From contig JAQWBQ010000021.1 in the NCBI GenBank assembly GCA_028706295.1, positions 1 through 46,220 of the forward strand: DNA of 46,220 bases. Direction: 5' to 3'. Numbering within the stretch: position 1 is the stretch's first letter; the number at the start of each line of letters is the position of its first letter. This document shows, piece after piece, positions 1-9,194 of this stretch. The notes below the pieces were generated by a model, which was not told where the DNA came from, did not search any database, and was given only the letters and a program-made list of their open reading frames with translations. This DNA is from Bacteroidales bacterium (GTDB taxonomy: Bacteria; Bacteroidota; Bacteroidia; Bacteroidales; FEN-979). The translations under genes were made by a program, and so were the position numbers.

Positions 1-2
1 TC

Positions 3-620
3 TTTATCTTTGCCATGCTGCTCGGCGCTGCACTTCAACTTACCAACGCCTATGGAGATACCTTCCTTCACGATTTCGCCTCCATTCCCGAGTTTCAGAA
101 TCTGATCGCTATTCGCTATCCTGCTATTATTATGTCAGTTTCTCAGATTTCTGAAACCCTTTTTATCCTTACCATTCCGTTTTTCCTGCGAAAATTCGGC
201 ATAAAAAAAGTTATGCTCTTCAGCATGTTTGCCTGGGTATTGCGCTTCGGCCTTTTTGCCTGGGGCGATCCGGCCGGCGGTCTGTGGATGATTATTCTTT
301 CCTGTATTATTTACGGGATGGCCTTTGATTTCTTTAACATCTCAGGATCCTTGTTCGTCGAAACCCGGAGCGAACCCGGAATCCGGGCAAGCGCCCAGGG
401 CCTGTTCATGGTCATGACCAACGGTTTCGGAGCCTTTCTGGGTAGCCGGATCAGCGGGCTTGTCATCGATAATTACTTTACCCTTTCATCTGGAAAATTT
501 GACTGGCATGGCATCTGGATCGCCTTTGCCGGTTATGCGTTAGTTGTTGCGGTATTGTTCGCAATTCTCTTCCGGCACAAACACGACCCGAAAGCATTCT
601 CTGGCGTGAACACACACTGA
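3..620 (+). CDS. Nucleoside/H+ symporter of the MFS (NupG/XapB-like), C-terminal part
   Basis: The open frame runs off the left edge, so only the last ~205 residues are present. Several hydrophobic membrane spans are visible, separated by short loops such as FFLRKFGIKKVM between helices. The stretch around FNISGSLFVETRSEPGIRAS, followed by a helix with FMVMTNGFGAFLGS, resembles the C-terminal half of nucleoside:H+ symporters (NHS family). The family imports nucleosides with protons across the inner membrane. That role would suit the downstream thymidylate and folate genes, but the 83-bp gap gives no proof of cotranscription. The stop is at 618-620. Family-level assignment is fairly secure; the substrate is inferred. 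Confidence 0.8.
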   Translation, partial: FIFAMLLGAALQLTNAYGDTFLHDFASIPEFQNLIAIRYPAIIMSVSQISETLFILTIPFFLRKFGIKKVMLFSMFAWVLRFGLFAWGDPAGGLWMIILSCIIYGMAFDFFNISGSLFVETRSEPGIRASAQGLFMVMTNGFGAFLGSRISGLVIDNYFTLSSGKFDWHGIWIAFAGYALVVAVLFAILFRHKHDPKAFSGVNTH

Positions 621-702
621 CAATTCAGGAACTACTTTTTTTCTGACGCTATAAAACTGCATAAATATTCACCCGACCCTTGTATCACCTTGCTATCAGC
701 CC

Positions 703-1497
703 ATGAAACAATATCTTGATCTTTTACAACACGTTCTTGATAAAGGAATTCGGAAAACCGACCGGACCGGAACCGGTACCCTTAGTGTTTTTGGGTACCA
801 GATGCGTTTTGACCTGACGGATTCGTTTCCCCTTCTGACGACAAAAAAACTTCATCTGCGTTCCATTATTTATGAGTTGCTCTGGTTTCTGAAAGGTTCA
901 ACCAACATCCGTTTTTTACATGAAAATAAGGTGACCATCTGGGATGAATGGGCGCGTGCAGATGGTGAACTGGGACCGGTTTATGGAAGCCAATGGCGGT
1001 CGTGGCCCCGGCCCGATGGTAGTGCCATTGATCAAATCGCCGGGGTGATCCATTCCATTAAATCCGATCCCGATTCCCGCCGCCATATCGTAAGCGCCTG
1101 GAATGTAGGTGAACTCGAAAAAATGGCATTGCCTCCGTGCCACCTTCTCTTCCAGTTTTATGTTGCGAATGGAACCTTATCCTGCCAGATGTATCAGCGA
1201 AGTTGTGACATTTTTATAGGCATCCCCTTCAACATAGCATCCTATTCCTTGCTAACCATGATGATGGCACAGGTGACCGGTTTGAAACCGGGTGAATTTA
1301 TCCATACGCTGGGCGACGCCCATATCTACCTGAATCATATTGACCAGGTTAAATTGCAGTTGTCGAGAACTCCGTTTCCTCCTCCGGTAATGAGGCTGAA
1401 TCAGGATATTCAATCGATCGACGATATTAAATATGAAGACTTCCAATTGTTGAACTATCAATCGCACCCGCATATCAAGGGAGCCATTGCCGTATAA
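703..1497 (+). CDS. thyA: Thymidylate synthase
   Basis: Methylates dUMP to dTMP using 5,10-methylene-tetrahydrofolate, which becomes dihydrofolate. The protein has 264 residues, the same length as the E. coli enzyme. The nucleophile is Cys146 in [13 protein letters not shown]. Other signatures are [11 protein letters not shown] near the N terminus, the dUMP-phosphate-binding [26 protein letters not shown] and [10 protein letters not shown]. It lies 8 bp upstream of dihydrofolate reductase, which recycles the dihydrofolate made here, so the two are almost certainly one operon. The first ATG of the frame gives the standard N terminus. Confidence 0.98.
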   Translation: MKQYLDLLQHVLDKGIRKTDRTGTGTLSVFGYQMRFDLTDSFPLLTTKKLHLRSIIYELLWFLKGSTNIRFLHENKVTIWDEWARADGELGPVYGSQWRSWPRPDGSAIDQIAGVIHSIKSDPDSRRHIVSAWNVGELEKMALPPCHLLFQFYVANGTLSCQMYQRSCDIFIGIPFNIASYSLLTMMMAQVTGLKPGEFIHTLGDAHIYLNHIDQVKLQLSRTPFPPPVMRLNQDIQSIDDIKYEDFQLLNYQSHPHIKGAIAV

Positions 1498-1505
1498 AAT
1501 CTTCT

Positions 1506-1994
1506 ATGATATCTATTATTGTTGCAATAGCTGAAAATGGTGCCATCGGGAAAAATAACGACCTTCTCTGGCACATTTCGGGGGATCTTCGCATGTTTAA
1601 AAGGATTACCAGGGGACACACCGTCATCATGGGTAAAAAGACCTATGAATCATTGCCCCGCCGTCCTTTACGCGAGCGCCGGAATATTGTGATAACCGAC
1701 CTTCCCGGCGAAACCATCGAAGGTTGCGAAATGGCTTATTCTATTCAGGATGCAGTAAATCTGTGTGATCCGGCCGAAGAAAACTTTATAATCGGCGGGG
1801 CTTCGGTTTACCGACAATTTCTCCCCCTTGCCGACCGGCTCTACATCACCAGGGTACATAAATCATTTGAGGCAGATGTCTTCTTTCCGCCTATCGATCC
1901 AGGGATATGGGAACTGACCGCTCAGGAACCCGGTGAGGTTGACCCGAAGCTGGCTTTTCATTATACTTACGAGGTTTACGACCGGCGGAAGTGA
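1506..1994 (+). CDS. folA: Dihydrofolate reductase
   Basis: Reduces dihydrofolate to tetrahydrofolate with NADPH. At 162 residues it has normal bacterial length. Visible family features are the N-terminal IISIIVAIAENGAIGKNN-type strand and Met20-like loop, the acidic substrate-binding residue Asp27 in HISGDLRMFK, VIMGKKTYESLP at the NADPH site, and the FIIGGASVYRQFLPLADRLY segment. It follows thyA by 8 bp in a classic thyA-folA pair. It converges on the next gene, with stop codons 6 bp apart. Confidence 0.98.
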   Translation: MISIIVAIAENGAIGKNNDLLWHISGDLRMFKRITRGHTVIMGKKTYESLPRRPLRERRNIVITDLPGETIEGCEMAYSIQDAVNLCDPAEENFIIGGASVYRQFLPLADRLYITRVHKSFEADVFFPPIDPGIWELTAQEPGEVDPKLAFHYTYEVYDRRK

Positions 1995-2000
1995 CTTGGG

Positions 2001-3281
2001 TCAGGTCTTCCTCTTTTCCTTTTTCGCCGCCGGAAATAAAATGTTATTAAGAATAAGCCGGTATCCGGGTGAATTGGGATGCAGGTTCAGATCAGTCGGC
2101 GGATCCCCCACCAGATGCTGGTAGTCTTCCGGATCGTGCCCCCCTAAAAAAGTCCAGGTGCCCCTTCCGAAATCACCGTGAATGTACCTCGCTTCATCAA
2201 GTGCTTTCGCCTCCCCGAGTATGACGACGCCGGGTTTAAGATATTTTTTATTGAAAGCCGTTGTTTGTCCCATAAATCCATGGATGATGGCTACATGATC
2301 CTGGCATAACATACTGGGAACAGGATCCCATTTGGCCGAAAATTCGAACAAAGTAAAAAAATCATTTTCCTTTGTTACACTACGGGGCCTTGTCTCCGTA
2401 ACATCGATCGATGAAATTTCATACTCGTAGGGATTCATATTCAGGGTGAAATTCTCAAAGGCAAATCCATTGGCAAAGTTTAACTTGGAAGATGCTTGAG
2501 GATCCGCTGCATCCCCGTCGAACATGACATCACAAATGTCGATCCCCTCTGAACACAACGCAACATCATAACTGTCAGGTGCCGAACACATTGAAAACAA
2601 ATAACCGCCTCCGGCTACGAAATCGCGTATCTTACCGGCAACGGCCAGTTTCATCTGCGAAACTTTTTTGTAGCCAAGCCTTGCTGCTGCAGCTTCCTGG
2701 GCCGCGACATCCTCCCGGTACCACGGAAATGATTTATAGGCGGCCCAGAATTTTCCATATTGACCTGTAAAATCTTCGTGATGGAGATGCAACCAATCGT
2801 ACACCGGCAAAATCCCCGACATGACCTCTTCATCGTAAATTACCTCATAGGGGATTTCTGCATAACTGAGCACCAATGTCACCGCATCATCCCATGGCAA
2901 TTTGTTCTTCGGGGAATAGACCGCGATTTTCGGGGCCTTGTGGAGCTTGACTGTCTCCATGTTCACCTGGGTGTCGGAAATCTCAAGCTTTATCGCTTCA
3001 GCCTGAACATCTGCCAGTACCTGATAACTAACCCCACGGATTTTACACTCCTCTTCACCAATTTTATAATAGGGAAACAGGAAACTTCCTCCGCGGTAGT
3101 TTAAAAGCCAATCAACTTCAATTTCCCGCTGCAGTACCCAGTACGCTACTCCGTATGCCTTCAGGTGATTCCGTTGATCCTCATCCATGGGAATCAAAAT
3201 AAAAGCGCAACGGGCACTTTGTATAAATGCAAACAAAAAACAGGTAAATAAAAAAATTACTTTTTCAAAATGGCATCTCAT
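2001..3281 (-). CDS. Secreted protein of unknown function (sometimes labelled 'asparagine synthetase B' in Bacteroidota)
   Basis: About 426 residues. I place the start at the ATG ending at 3281, because it gives a clean signal peptide (hydrophobic stretch VIFLFTCFLFAFI ending in SARCAF). An upstream ATG pair at 3291-3296 would add five residues. The start overlaps the end of dnaB by 17 bp. The mature protein begins ILIPMDEDQRNHLKAYGVAY. Its middle part (IAVYSPKNKLPWDDAVTLVL ... GGGYLFSMCSAPDSYDVAL ... HGDFGRGTWTFLGGHDPEDY) looks like a class I glutamine-amidotransferase-like fold. I do not see asparagine synthetase domains, so that name seems wrong. Probably periplasmic; function unknown. Confidence 0.75.
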   Translation of the reverse strand: MRCHFEKVIFLFTCFLFAFIQSARCAFILIPMDEDQRNHLKAYGVAYWVLQREIEVDWLLNYRGGSFLFPYYKIGEEECKIRGVSYQVLADVQAEAIKLEISDTQVNMETVKLHKAPKIAVYSPKNKLPWDDAVTLVLSYAEIPYEVIYDEEVMSGILPVYDWLHLHHEDFTGQYGKFWAAYKSFPWYREDVAAQEAAAARLGYKKVSQMKLAVAGKIRDFVAGGGYLFSMCSAPDSYDVALCSEGIDICDVMFDGDAADPQASSKLNFANGFAFENFTLNMNPYEYEISSIDVTETRPRSVTKENDFFTLFEFSAKWDPVPSMLCQDHVAIIHGFMGQTTAFNKKYLKPGVVILGEAKALDEARYIHGDFGRGTWTFLGGHDPEDYQHLVGDPPTDLNLHPNSPGYRLILNNILFPAAKKEKRKT

Positions 3282-4773
3282 TGCGATCCTCATCATCCAT
3301 TTTCGACATGATCGTCCGGGTTCTTAAAGAACCGTCAAACGATTCGTTAGCCGGAATATTGTTTACCGGAATGTAGTCCATCTCAGGATCAACAAACTTG
3401 GCATATTTCGAAATAAACCTGAGTTTGACATCTTTTAAAGGACCATTACGGTTTTTCGCAATGCTGATTTCCGCGACTCCGGAGGTTGAGTCGCCGCTTT
3501 GATCTACATCAATCTTATAATATTCGGGCCGGTAAATGAACAGTACCATGTCGGCATCCTGCTCAATGGATCCCGATTCACGTAAATCGGAAAGAATAGG
3601 CTTTGAGCCAGGGGCTCGTTTTTCAGGCGCCCGGCTCAATTGGGATAAGGCAATTACAGGCACCTCCAGCTCTTTTGCAAGAGTCTTGAGCGCCCTCGAA
3701 ATGCTGCTGATCTCCTGCTCTCTGTTCCCGCGGGTATCCTGGCTTCCCTGCATCAACTGAAGGTAATCGACAATGATCATTTGCACATCGTGATGTGCTT
3801 TCAGCCTGCGGCATTTTGCACGCAGGTCAAAAATGGAGAGTGCTGCAGTATCATCGATGAAAAGCGGCGCATCGATCAAAGAAGAAATCCTGGTATTCAA
3901 CTGGGTCCATTCATGATCCTCCATCGACCCTTTCCGCAATTTCTCCTGCGGAATCTCTGTTTCACTTGAAATCAAACGGGTTACAAGCTGTACGGATGAC
4001 ATTTCCAATGAAAACACCGCTATCGGTTTTTTGAAGTCAACTGCTGCATTTCGCGCCATGGTAAGTGCAAATGCCGTCTTGCCCATACCGGGCCTCGAGG
4101 CGATGATGATCAGATCGGATTTCTGCCAGCCTGAGGTGATCCGGTCAAGTTCGGTGAAACCTGATCCGACACCTTTCAGTCTCCCTTCCTGATTCCGACC
4201 GGCCGCAATCTCTTTTAAGGCCTCTTTGATAATGGCCTGCATATCCATGTACGATTTACCGATGCTGCTTTCACTGATCGAAAACAACCCGGTCTCGGCT
4301 TTATCCAGCAAATCGAAAACATCGGTTGTGTCTTCATAAGCATCCTTGATGATCTCCGATGAAACCCGGATCAATTCCCGCTGAATGAACTTCTGCAGAA
4401 TAATCCTTGAGTGAAATTCGATATTCGCGGCAGAAGCAATGCGGTTGGTAAGCATCGTGATGAAATACGGGCCGCCCGTGACTTCAAGTTCACCGCTTTT
4501 CCGCAACTCTTCTGTGACCGTAAGAATGTCGACCGGTTCATTTTGAGCAAATAACCGCTGAATTGCAGAAAAAATTATCTGGTGATTTTCTTTATAAAAT
4601 ACTTCTGGTTTCAGGATTTCAATAACTTCAGCCAACCGGTCGTTTTCCAGCATCATTGCGCCCAAAACCGCTTCTTCAAGGTCCAACGCCTGCGGCGGAA
4701 TCTTCCCGTGCTCGTAAACAGCATCACTGATGCCGTACTTGCGGCTCCTCTTTTTCAGATTCTTATCTTCCAT
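3265..4773 (-). CDS. dnaB: Replicative DNA helicase DnaB
   Basis: Hexameric 5'-3' helicase that unwinds DNA at the replication fork. 502 residues, normal for the family. The N-terminal domain starts near PPQALDLEEAVLGAMMLEND. The RecA-like domain carries Walker A ASRPGMGKTAFAL (Lys232, Thr233), a Walker B-type strand VQMIIVDYLQLMQG, PVIALSQLSRAPEKR and the arginine-finger region DLRESGSIEQDADMVLFIYR. No intein is present. The short downstream overlap with the secreted protein gene suggests cotranscription. An imperfect -7-like element (AATCTTTG on the minus strand) lies about 40 bp upstream. Confidence 0.98.
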   Translation of the reverse strand: MEDKNLKKRSRKYGISDAVYEHGKIPPQALDLEEAVLGAMMLENDRLAEVIEILKPEVFYKENHQIIFSAIQRLFAQNEPVDILTVTEELRKSGELEVTGGPYFITMLTNRIASAANIEFHSRIILQKFIQRELIRVSSEIIKDAYEDTTDVFDLLDKAETGLFSISESSIGKSYMDMQAIIKEALKEIAAGRNQEGRLKGVGSGFTELDRITSGWQKSDLIIIASRPGMGKTAFALTMARNAAVDFKKPIAVFSLEMSSVQLVTRLISSETEIPQEKLRKGSMEDHEWTQLNTRISSLIDAPLFIDDTAALSIFDLRAKCRRLKAHHDVQMIIVDYLQLMQGSQDTRGNREQEISSISRALKTLAKELEVPVIALSQLSRAPEKRAPGSKPILSDLRESGSIEQDADMVLFIYRPEYYKIDVDQSGDSTSGVAEISIAKNRNGPLKDVKLRFISKYAKFVDPEMDYIPVNNIPANESFDGSLRTRTIMSKMDDEDRNEMPF

Positions 4774-4836
4774 GTTCCAAAATTACCTTTATTCACCGTC
4801 TGATTTTAACTGCAAAGATTTTTTATTTTTCAACAA

Positions 4837-6138
4837 CTACAAGCAGAAAACAAGCGCAATATGTACCCATTTATGCCATAAACCTCCTGAGAATTCAGGA
4901 CTTAACAGAAACTGCTCCATGTCGAGGCGGACTCCTCCCAGGGTCAGTGACAAACCAGCGCTGGTCTGAAATACGAATCTGCCTATTTCATCGTGTGAAA
5001 TGACATAGGCACTGCTTTTATTGAATAGCCCGCCCTGTAATGTTGCATCATAGCCGACCAGTTTCCCGGAACCCCGCAGGAAAACAAAGAACTGGTTTTT
5101 TTTGAGACCTTTTCCCCTCAGAACACGCCCCTTTTCCACGCCCAGATTGGCAAAATAGGGATTGATCCATCCGGCCCGTAATCCGACCCCCCCAGAAGTA
5201 TTGGTGTAAAGTGTCCCAATCTGTCCAACAGCCTGAAGATTCACCTCAAAATGGCTCGCCGAAACGATCCCTTTTTCATAGGCCAGGTTGTAATTCAATA
5301 CCAAATCATTCTGAATCTGATACTCCCAGCCCAGCGGCTCATTATTTGTCGGAACCGAAGTGTGAAAAGCACGCTGCACCCATTCACCGTATGAATTCGG
5401 ACCAATAATACCAACATCCAGCCCGGTGGTCTGCCTGAACCGGTGAACCGGATCATTGGTGATTTTTTTTGTGTTGAAGTACAGGTAAGCAGCGTAAGGT
5501 CTGTCACCGATCTTGATGCCCCCTGTTTTTGTAGTCGAGGGAGTGTACATGTTCTGTACTACGGCAATCCCGTAATAGTTGGTGGCGGAACTCCAGTACG
5601 GGATCATGGTAACCGCCAGCGGATTCGACCGGAGTCCGGGATGGATCAATTCAACCCGAATCCCGTTTGTATAAAAACGGTCGGTGTAATCCAGAATATC
5701 ATTGTCGAAACTAAATTCAAGAAACACTTCATCCGAAAGCATCACCATGGAAGAGTAATCCGGGTTGTGGAGGCGCCCGGAAATTTGTTCCCGGCTGATG
5801 GGTTCATTGAGATCGATTTGCCGGTCAATCTTCCGCAAAGTGGTGATCCGGTGTAATCGTGCAGAATCTTCCGCCGCTCTAAAAGCGAAATTTAGCGTTG
5901 TGTCATTCTTTATGCGTTTCCTTTTTACACCGGAGCGCAACCGTATTCCAGAATGCCGGGGTTCCTGCGTGAGTGTCGGTCTCCCGGTACTCCGACCACG
6001 ATACATTTTATTTTGTAATTCTCTTTTATTTTTATCAACGGATAAATCCCGATACCCGGCAACAGGCATATCGGTCCCACTATCCGAACAGCGGACAAAA
6101 AGTAAAATCAGGAAAAGGCAGAAGAATTTTTTTTTCAT
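4837..6138 (-). CDS. LpxR-family lipid A deacylase (DUF2219) with N-terminal extension
   Basis: Outer-membrane beta-barrel related to LpxR, which removes the 3'-acyloxyacyl group from lipid A. The catalytic core is visible: FSFDNDILDYTDRFYTNG (Asn146, Asp147 and the Thr/Asn-Gly block), GDRPYAAYLYF, and GIIGPNSYGEWVQRAFHT with the probable catalytic His259. These match the Asn/Asp/Thr/His set of the Salmonella enzyme. The protein has 433 residues, longer than the ~300 usual for LpxR. The excess is ~130 residues between the signal peptide and the barrel, basic and apparently unstructured. The signal region ends VRCSDSG; the Cys could be a lipidation site, but Arg at -1 is unusual. Not in an obvious operon. 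Confidence 0.85.
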   Translation of the reverse strand: MKKKFFCLFLILLFVRCSDSGTDMPVAGYRDLSVDKNKRELQNKMYRGRSTGRPTLTQEPRHSGIRLRSGVKRKRIKNDTTLNFAFRAAEDSARLHRITTLRKIDRQIDLNEPISREQISGRLHNPDYSSMVMLSDEVFLEFSFDNDILDYTDRFYTNGIRVELIHPGLRSNPLAVTMIPYWSSATNYYGIAVVQNMYTPSTTKTGGIKIGDRPYAAYLYFNTKKITNDPVHRFRQTTGLDVGIIGPNSYGEWVQRAFHTSVPTNNEPLGWEYQIQNDLVLNYNLAYEKGIVSASHFEVNLQAVGQIGTLYTNTSGGVGLRAGWINPYFANLGVEKGRVLRGKGLKKNQFFVFLRGSGKLVGYDATLQGGLFNKSSAYVISHDEIGRFVFQTSAGLSLTLGGVRLDMEQFLLSPEFSGGLWHKWVHIALVFCL

Positions 6139-6219
6139 CCTTCCGCAAAATTAAGCATTTACCTCCACCCTCATGGTTATCTTTACACTCCGGAATATTC
6201 TGTTAATAGTTCCGGTACC

Positions 6220-6711
6220 ATGAAAAACATTTTACTCCTGTTTATAATCATGGCCTTCACGGCAAGCGCTTCGGCACAGAAAACCATGATGGTAGAGAAA
6301 ATCGGAACGAGCCACCGCTATTTTTTTAAGACCGGAGATTATATCAAACTGAAGATTTCAAAACCCGATACCCTCCTGAAAGGGAAACTGTGGAGTATTG
6401 ACGACAGTGCAGTCTTTGTTTCGGATTTCCGTCCATTCGAGGTGTCTGTCAGGCAGATTAATGCCGTATATAAGAGATTTGATGCACCCAGGAAAATGGC
6501 TTATACTACCTTAATCGGAAGTTTAGGTATCTTCTGCATTATTACAATCAATCACGTCATAAACAATGAAACAGTGATCTCGCCCGATGCACTTCTGATC
6601 AGTGGAGGCGTCGCCGCAGCAGGATTGATAACCCTGTCTTTTTCGGAAAAAAAGATGAAAACGGGCAGCAGGTGGAAAATTAAAATTCTCGACCTGGTGG
6701 TGTATGAGTGA
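6220..6711 (+). CDS. Small secreted/membrane protein of unknown function
   Basis: 163 residues with a clear signal peptide (NILLLFIIMAFTASASAQ, cleavage likely after ASAQ). A short beta-rich segment follows (FKTGDYIKLKISKPD, LKGKLWSIDDSAVFVSDF, FEVSVRQINAVYKRFD), then two hydrophobic helices near residues 95-115 and 128-147, and a short basic tail. This layout is common in small uncharacterised Bacteroidota proteins. I do not recognise a named domain. It stands alone between the divergently read LpxR-like gene and the convergent punA. Confidence 0.7.
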   Translation: MKNILLLFIIMAFTASASAQKTMMVEKIGTSHRYFFKTGDYIKLKISKPDTLLKGKLWSIDDSAVFVSDFRPFEVSVRQINAVYKRFDAPRKMAYTTLIGSLGIFCIITINHVINNETVISPDALLISGGVAAAGLITLSFSEKKMKTGSRWKIKILDLVVYE

Positions 6712-6713
6712 CC

Positions 6714-7520
6714 TTATGCTATCAGTTCCCGGATGATCCGGGTCATAAAAGGTTCGGCCGCACTGGCAGCATCGATTACCTGTTTGTGCGAAATTTCGAC
6801 AATCTTTCCCACAACCCCGAGATCTGAAATCACCGATACTGCGAAGCAGGTAAGCCCCATGTGCCGGGCGGCAATAACTTCCGGAACAGTCGACATTCCA
6901 ACAGCATCAGCGCCTATTGCCCGGATGTATTTATACTCCGCCGGGGTTTCGAAGGTAGGACCCGAAACTGCTGCATATACACCTTTCTGTAATTTAATGC
7001 CATGTTGCTCGGCGATCCTCAGGGCTTTCTGTATCAACTCCTGATCATATGCCACACTCATATCCGGAAACCTTACCCCGATCTCATGTTCGTTCTTTCC
7101 GATCAGGGGATTGTCCTTCATAAGGTTTATATGGTCTTCAACGATCATGATATCCCCGACTTCAAAACCGGGATTAACTCCTCCGCTTGCATTTGACAAA
7201 ATAAGCAACTTGATGCCCATGAACTTCATGATTCTGACCGGGAACGTTATTTCTTTCATGGAATAACCTTCATAATAGTGAAACCTTCCCTGCATTGCCA
7301 TGATTTTCTTCCCGCTCAACGTACCAAAAATAAGTTGCCCCCGGTGACCCTCAACAGTCGAAACAGGGAAATTCGGGATATCTTCATAGGAGATTGATTG
7401 CTCAATCTCCATGACGTTGACGAGGCCCCCAAGCCCTGTCCCTAAAATAATTCCTACCTCAGGCCTGGTGCTGATCCTGTTTTCCAGGAATTCAACGGTC
7501 TCTTTGATCTTTTGTAGCAT
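6714..7520 (-). CDS. punA: Purine nucleoside phosphorylase
   Basis: Phosphorolytic cleavage of purine nucleosides to base and ribose-1-phosphate, in salvage. 268 residues, the length of trimeric PNP. Signatures: GIILGTGLGGL at the phosphate site, VEGHRGQLIFG, MQGRFHYYEGYSMKEITFPVR, the purine-site block LSNASGGVNP, and GPTFETPAEYKYIR followed by GADAVGMSTVPEVIAARH. Its start overlaps the end of lpxK by 29 bp, so the two genes are very probably cotranscribed, although their pathways are unrelated. Confidence 0.96.
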   Translation of the reverse strand: MLQKIKETVEFLENRISTRPEVGIILGTGLGGLVNVMEIEQSISYEDIPNFPVSTVEGHRGQLIFGTLSGKKIMAMQGRFHYYEGYSMKEITFPVRIMKFMGIKLLILSNASGGVNPGFEVGDIMIVEDHINLMKDNPLIGKNEHEIGVRFPDMSVAYDQELIQKALRIAEQHGIKLQKGVYAAVSGPTFETPAEYKYIRAIGADAVGMSTVPEVIAARHMGLTCFAVSVISDLGVVGKIVEISHKQVIDAASAAEPFMTRIIRELIA

Positions 7521-8559
7521 ACTTTAGTATCTGGTTGTCAAATAATTCTTTGTCCGTTCCATGAAACGCTACTTCCATGGGAACGTAAAATAACGGCAAT
7601 TTGCCCAGTTTAGTGTCCGGTTCAACCACTTTTAGCCGCATGGCATCTTTTTCAGTGGTTACCAAAACCTTTTTATGTGTAGGCAGATCATTGAAGATCC
7701 TGACGATCTCTTCGATATCTTTTACGGAATATGGATGATGGTCCGAAAATTTTAAGGTGATAATCTCACTGCACATCCTCGATAAATGCTCTTTCAGGGG
7801 ATAATCATTAGCGATTCCCGTAAAGAGCAGGATGTTGGTGAGCTTATCAGGAAAATCATACTGTGATGGTATAATAAATGGAACCGGGTCCAGATAACGG
7901 ATATAGGAAAAATATAACTGTTGATGGCTCTTCAATTTAAGTTCACCCAGAATCCTTCGCCGGGTTATGGGCGAAAATATCTTGGGTGTCTTTGTTACTA
8001 TAATAATATCAGCCCGGGAAGCATTTGACCTGAATTCTCTCAGTGTGCCCGAAGGAATAACAAAGTCTTCGGGGTAAAGCCGGTGATAATCGGTTAACAG
8101 TATTGAAATACCTGGTTTTACATATCGGTGCTGGTAGGCATCGTCGAGAAGAATCACGGTAAGGTCGGGAAACTGCTGAAGTAAATTCTGAATCCCCCGC
8201 TTCCTTTTTTCGTCGACAGCCACAACGATTTGCTCAAACTTGTTCAGGTACTGTACAGGTTCATCTCCGAGTTGTAAAACATCTGATCCGGGAATGCCAA
8301 GTACGAATCCTTTGCTTTTCCTTCCATAACCCCGGCTCAACGTTGCAAGCCGGCCATATGGCTGAAGCAACCGGACAAGGTACTCTACATGAGGTGTTTT
8401 CCCGGTTCCCCCGTAACTGAGATTACCGACTGATATCACTGGTTTGGAGAAAGAGGCCGACTTGAAAATATGAAAATCAAATAAAAGGTTTCTGAATTGC
8501 ATCAGCAACCCAAAACAAATGGAGAATGGATACAAAAATATTTGAAGAAACCTCGTCAT
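7492..8559 (-). CDS. lpxK: Tetraacyldisaccharide 4'-kinase (lipid A biosynthesis)
   Basis: Phosphorylates the 4'-position of the tetra-acylated disaccharide to make lipid IVA at the inner membrane. 355 residues. An N-terminal membrane-associated helix (LQIFLYPFSICFGLLMQF) is followed by the P-loop SVGNLSYGGTGKTPH (Lys54). Further family features are LSRGYGRKSKGF, QLGDEPVQYL, VILLDDAYQHRYVKPGISIL and a C-terminal VLVTTEKDAMRL. It lies upstream of punA and overlaps it. A perfect 10-bp hairpin sits just before its start (8590-8612). Confidence 0.96.
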   Translation of the reverse strand: MTRFLQIFLYPFSICFGLLMQFRNLLFDFHIFKSASFSKPVISVGNLSYGGTGKTPHVEYLVRLLQPYGRLATLSRGYGRKSKGFVLGIPGSDVLQLGDEPVQYLNKFEQIVVAVDEKRKRGIQNLLQQFPDLTVILLDDAYQHRYVKPGISILLTDYHRLYPEDFVIPSGTLREFRSNASRADIIIVTKTPKIFSPITRRRILGELKLKSHQQLYFSYIRYLDPVPFIIPSQYDFPDKLTNILLFTGIANDYPLKEHLSRMCSEIITLKFSDHHPYSVKDIEEIVRIFNDLPTHKKVLVTTEKDAMRLKVVEPDTKLGKLPLFYVPMEVAFHGTDKELFDNQILKYATKDQRDR

Positions 8560-8589
8560 TTTTGAGGCTTCTAAATTAAGAAAAATATT

Positions 8590-8612
8590 CTTTTACACAA
8601 AATGTGTAAAAG
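8590..8612 (-). terminator. Hairpin, probable terminator of the receiver-domain gene
   Basis: CTTTTACACA / TGTGTAAAAG form a perfect 10-bp stem with a 3-nt loop. Read on the minus strand it follows the response regulator gene and leads into a T-rich tract (AATATTTTTCTTAATTT). It could instead act as an operator for lpxK, which starts about 30 bp further on. Confidence 0.5.
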
Positions 8613-8646
8613 CCTGTTATCTAATGGAATGAAATGGCAACAACCA

Positions 8647-9042
8647 TCAAACCGGTAACTTCTCCCGGATCAGATACTTAATGTTCTTAATCAATTCATT
8701 GATCCCGTAATCCAGTCGGCTGGTCTTCACGATGTAATCGGTGGCCCCTGATTCGAGCAGGTTGATGGCAAGAATCGGGTCATCGGAAGAAGCAAAGAAA
8801 ATGACCTTGGGGAAAGCTGATGATTTTTCAATCCTGGCAACGAGCGAATGATCGAAATGATGTTGAGGATCATAGTCGGAAATTATGAAATCAGGGATCA
8901 AACCTTTTTGTAACCGGTACAAACATTCATCCGCCGTCTGGAATACATAAACACTTTCAAACTTATTGATATTCAGATGGTATTTTAAAAGACTGCGGTG
9001 GATCGGATTATTATCCAGGATAAAAATTACCGGTTCTTTCAT
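8647..9042 (-). CDS. Stand-alone response-regulator receiver domain
   Basis: 131 residues, a single CheY-like receiver with no output domain. The likely phospho-acceptor is Asp56 in FIISDYDPQ. The switch Ser/Thr is at Ser85/86 (FFASSDD) and the conserved Lys is Lys106 (DYIVKTS). The N-terminal acidic pocket reads ILDNNP, so one of the usual two acids is Asn. No histidine kinase is nearby, so the partner is unknown. It is read away from the Nif3-like gene. Confidence 0.88.
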   Translation of the reverse strand: MKEPVIFILDNNPIHRSLLKYHLNINKFESVYVFQTADECLYRLQKGLIPDFIISDYDPQHHFDHSLVARIEKSSAFPKVIFFASSDDPILAINLLESGATDYIVKTSRLDYGINELIKNIKYLIREKLPV

Positions 9043-9166
9043 GGGAACGGATTGTGACTTTACAAATCCAAAATTTGGAATTTTTAAATCATAAAAAGTT
9101 AGTACCTCATGAAACTTTTAAACATTTTATGAACACCTTAAACGGTATCAGAATGTTGAGAATGTG

Positions 9167-9174
9167 TATCTTTG
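9167..9174 (+). promoter_or_regulatory. -7 promoter element upstream of the Nif3-like gene
   Basis: TATCTTTG matches the Bacteroidota -7 consensus TAnnTTTG and lies 20 bp before the ATG at 9195. It lies inside the longer open frame, which supports the downstream start. No good -33 TTG is seen. Confidence 0.5.
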
Positions 9175-9194
9175 ACCTTTATTATATTTCTTAT

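Noticed and set aside
2001-3281. The name asparagine synthetase B for the secreted protein.
   Set aside because: A signal peptide and the absence of synthetase motifs argue against it.
9064-9078. TCCAAA-A-TTTGGA inverted repeat near the start of the Nif3 region.
   Set aside because: Short, AT-rich and unsupported; could be chance.
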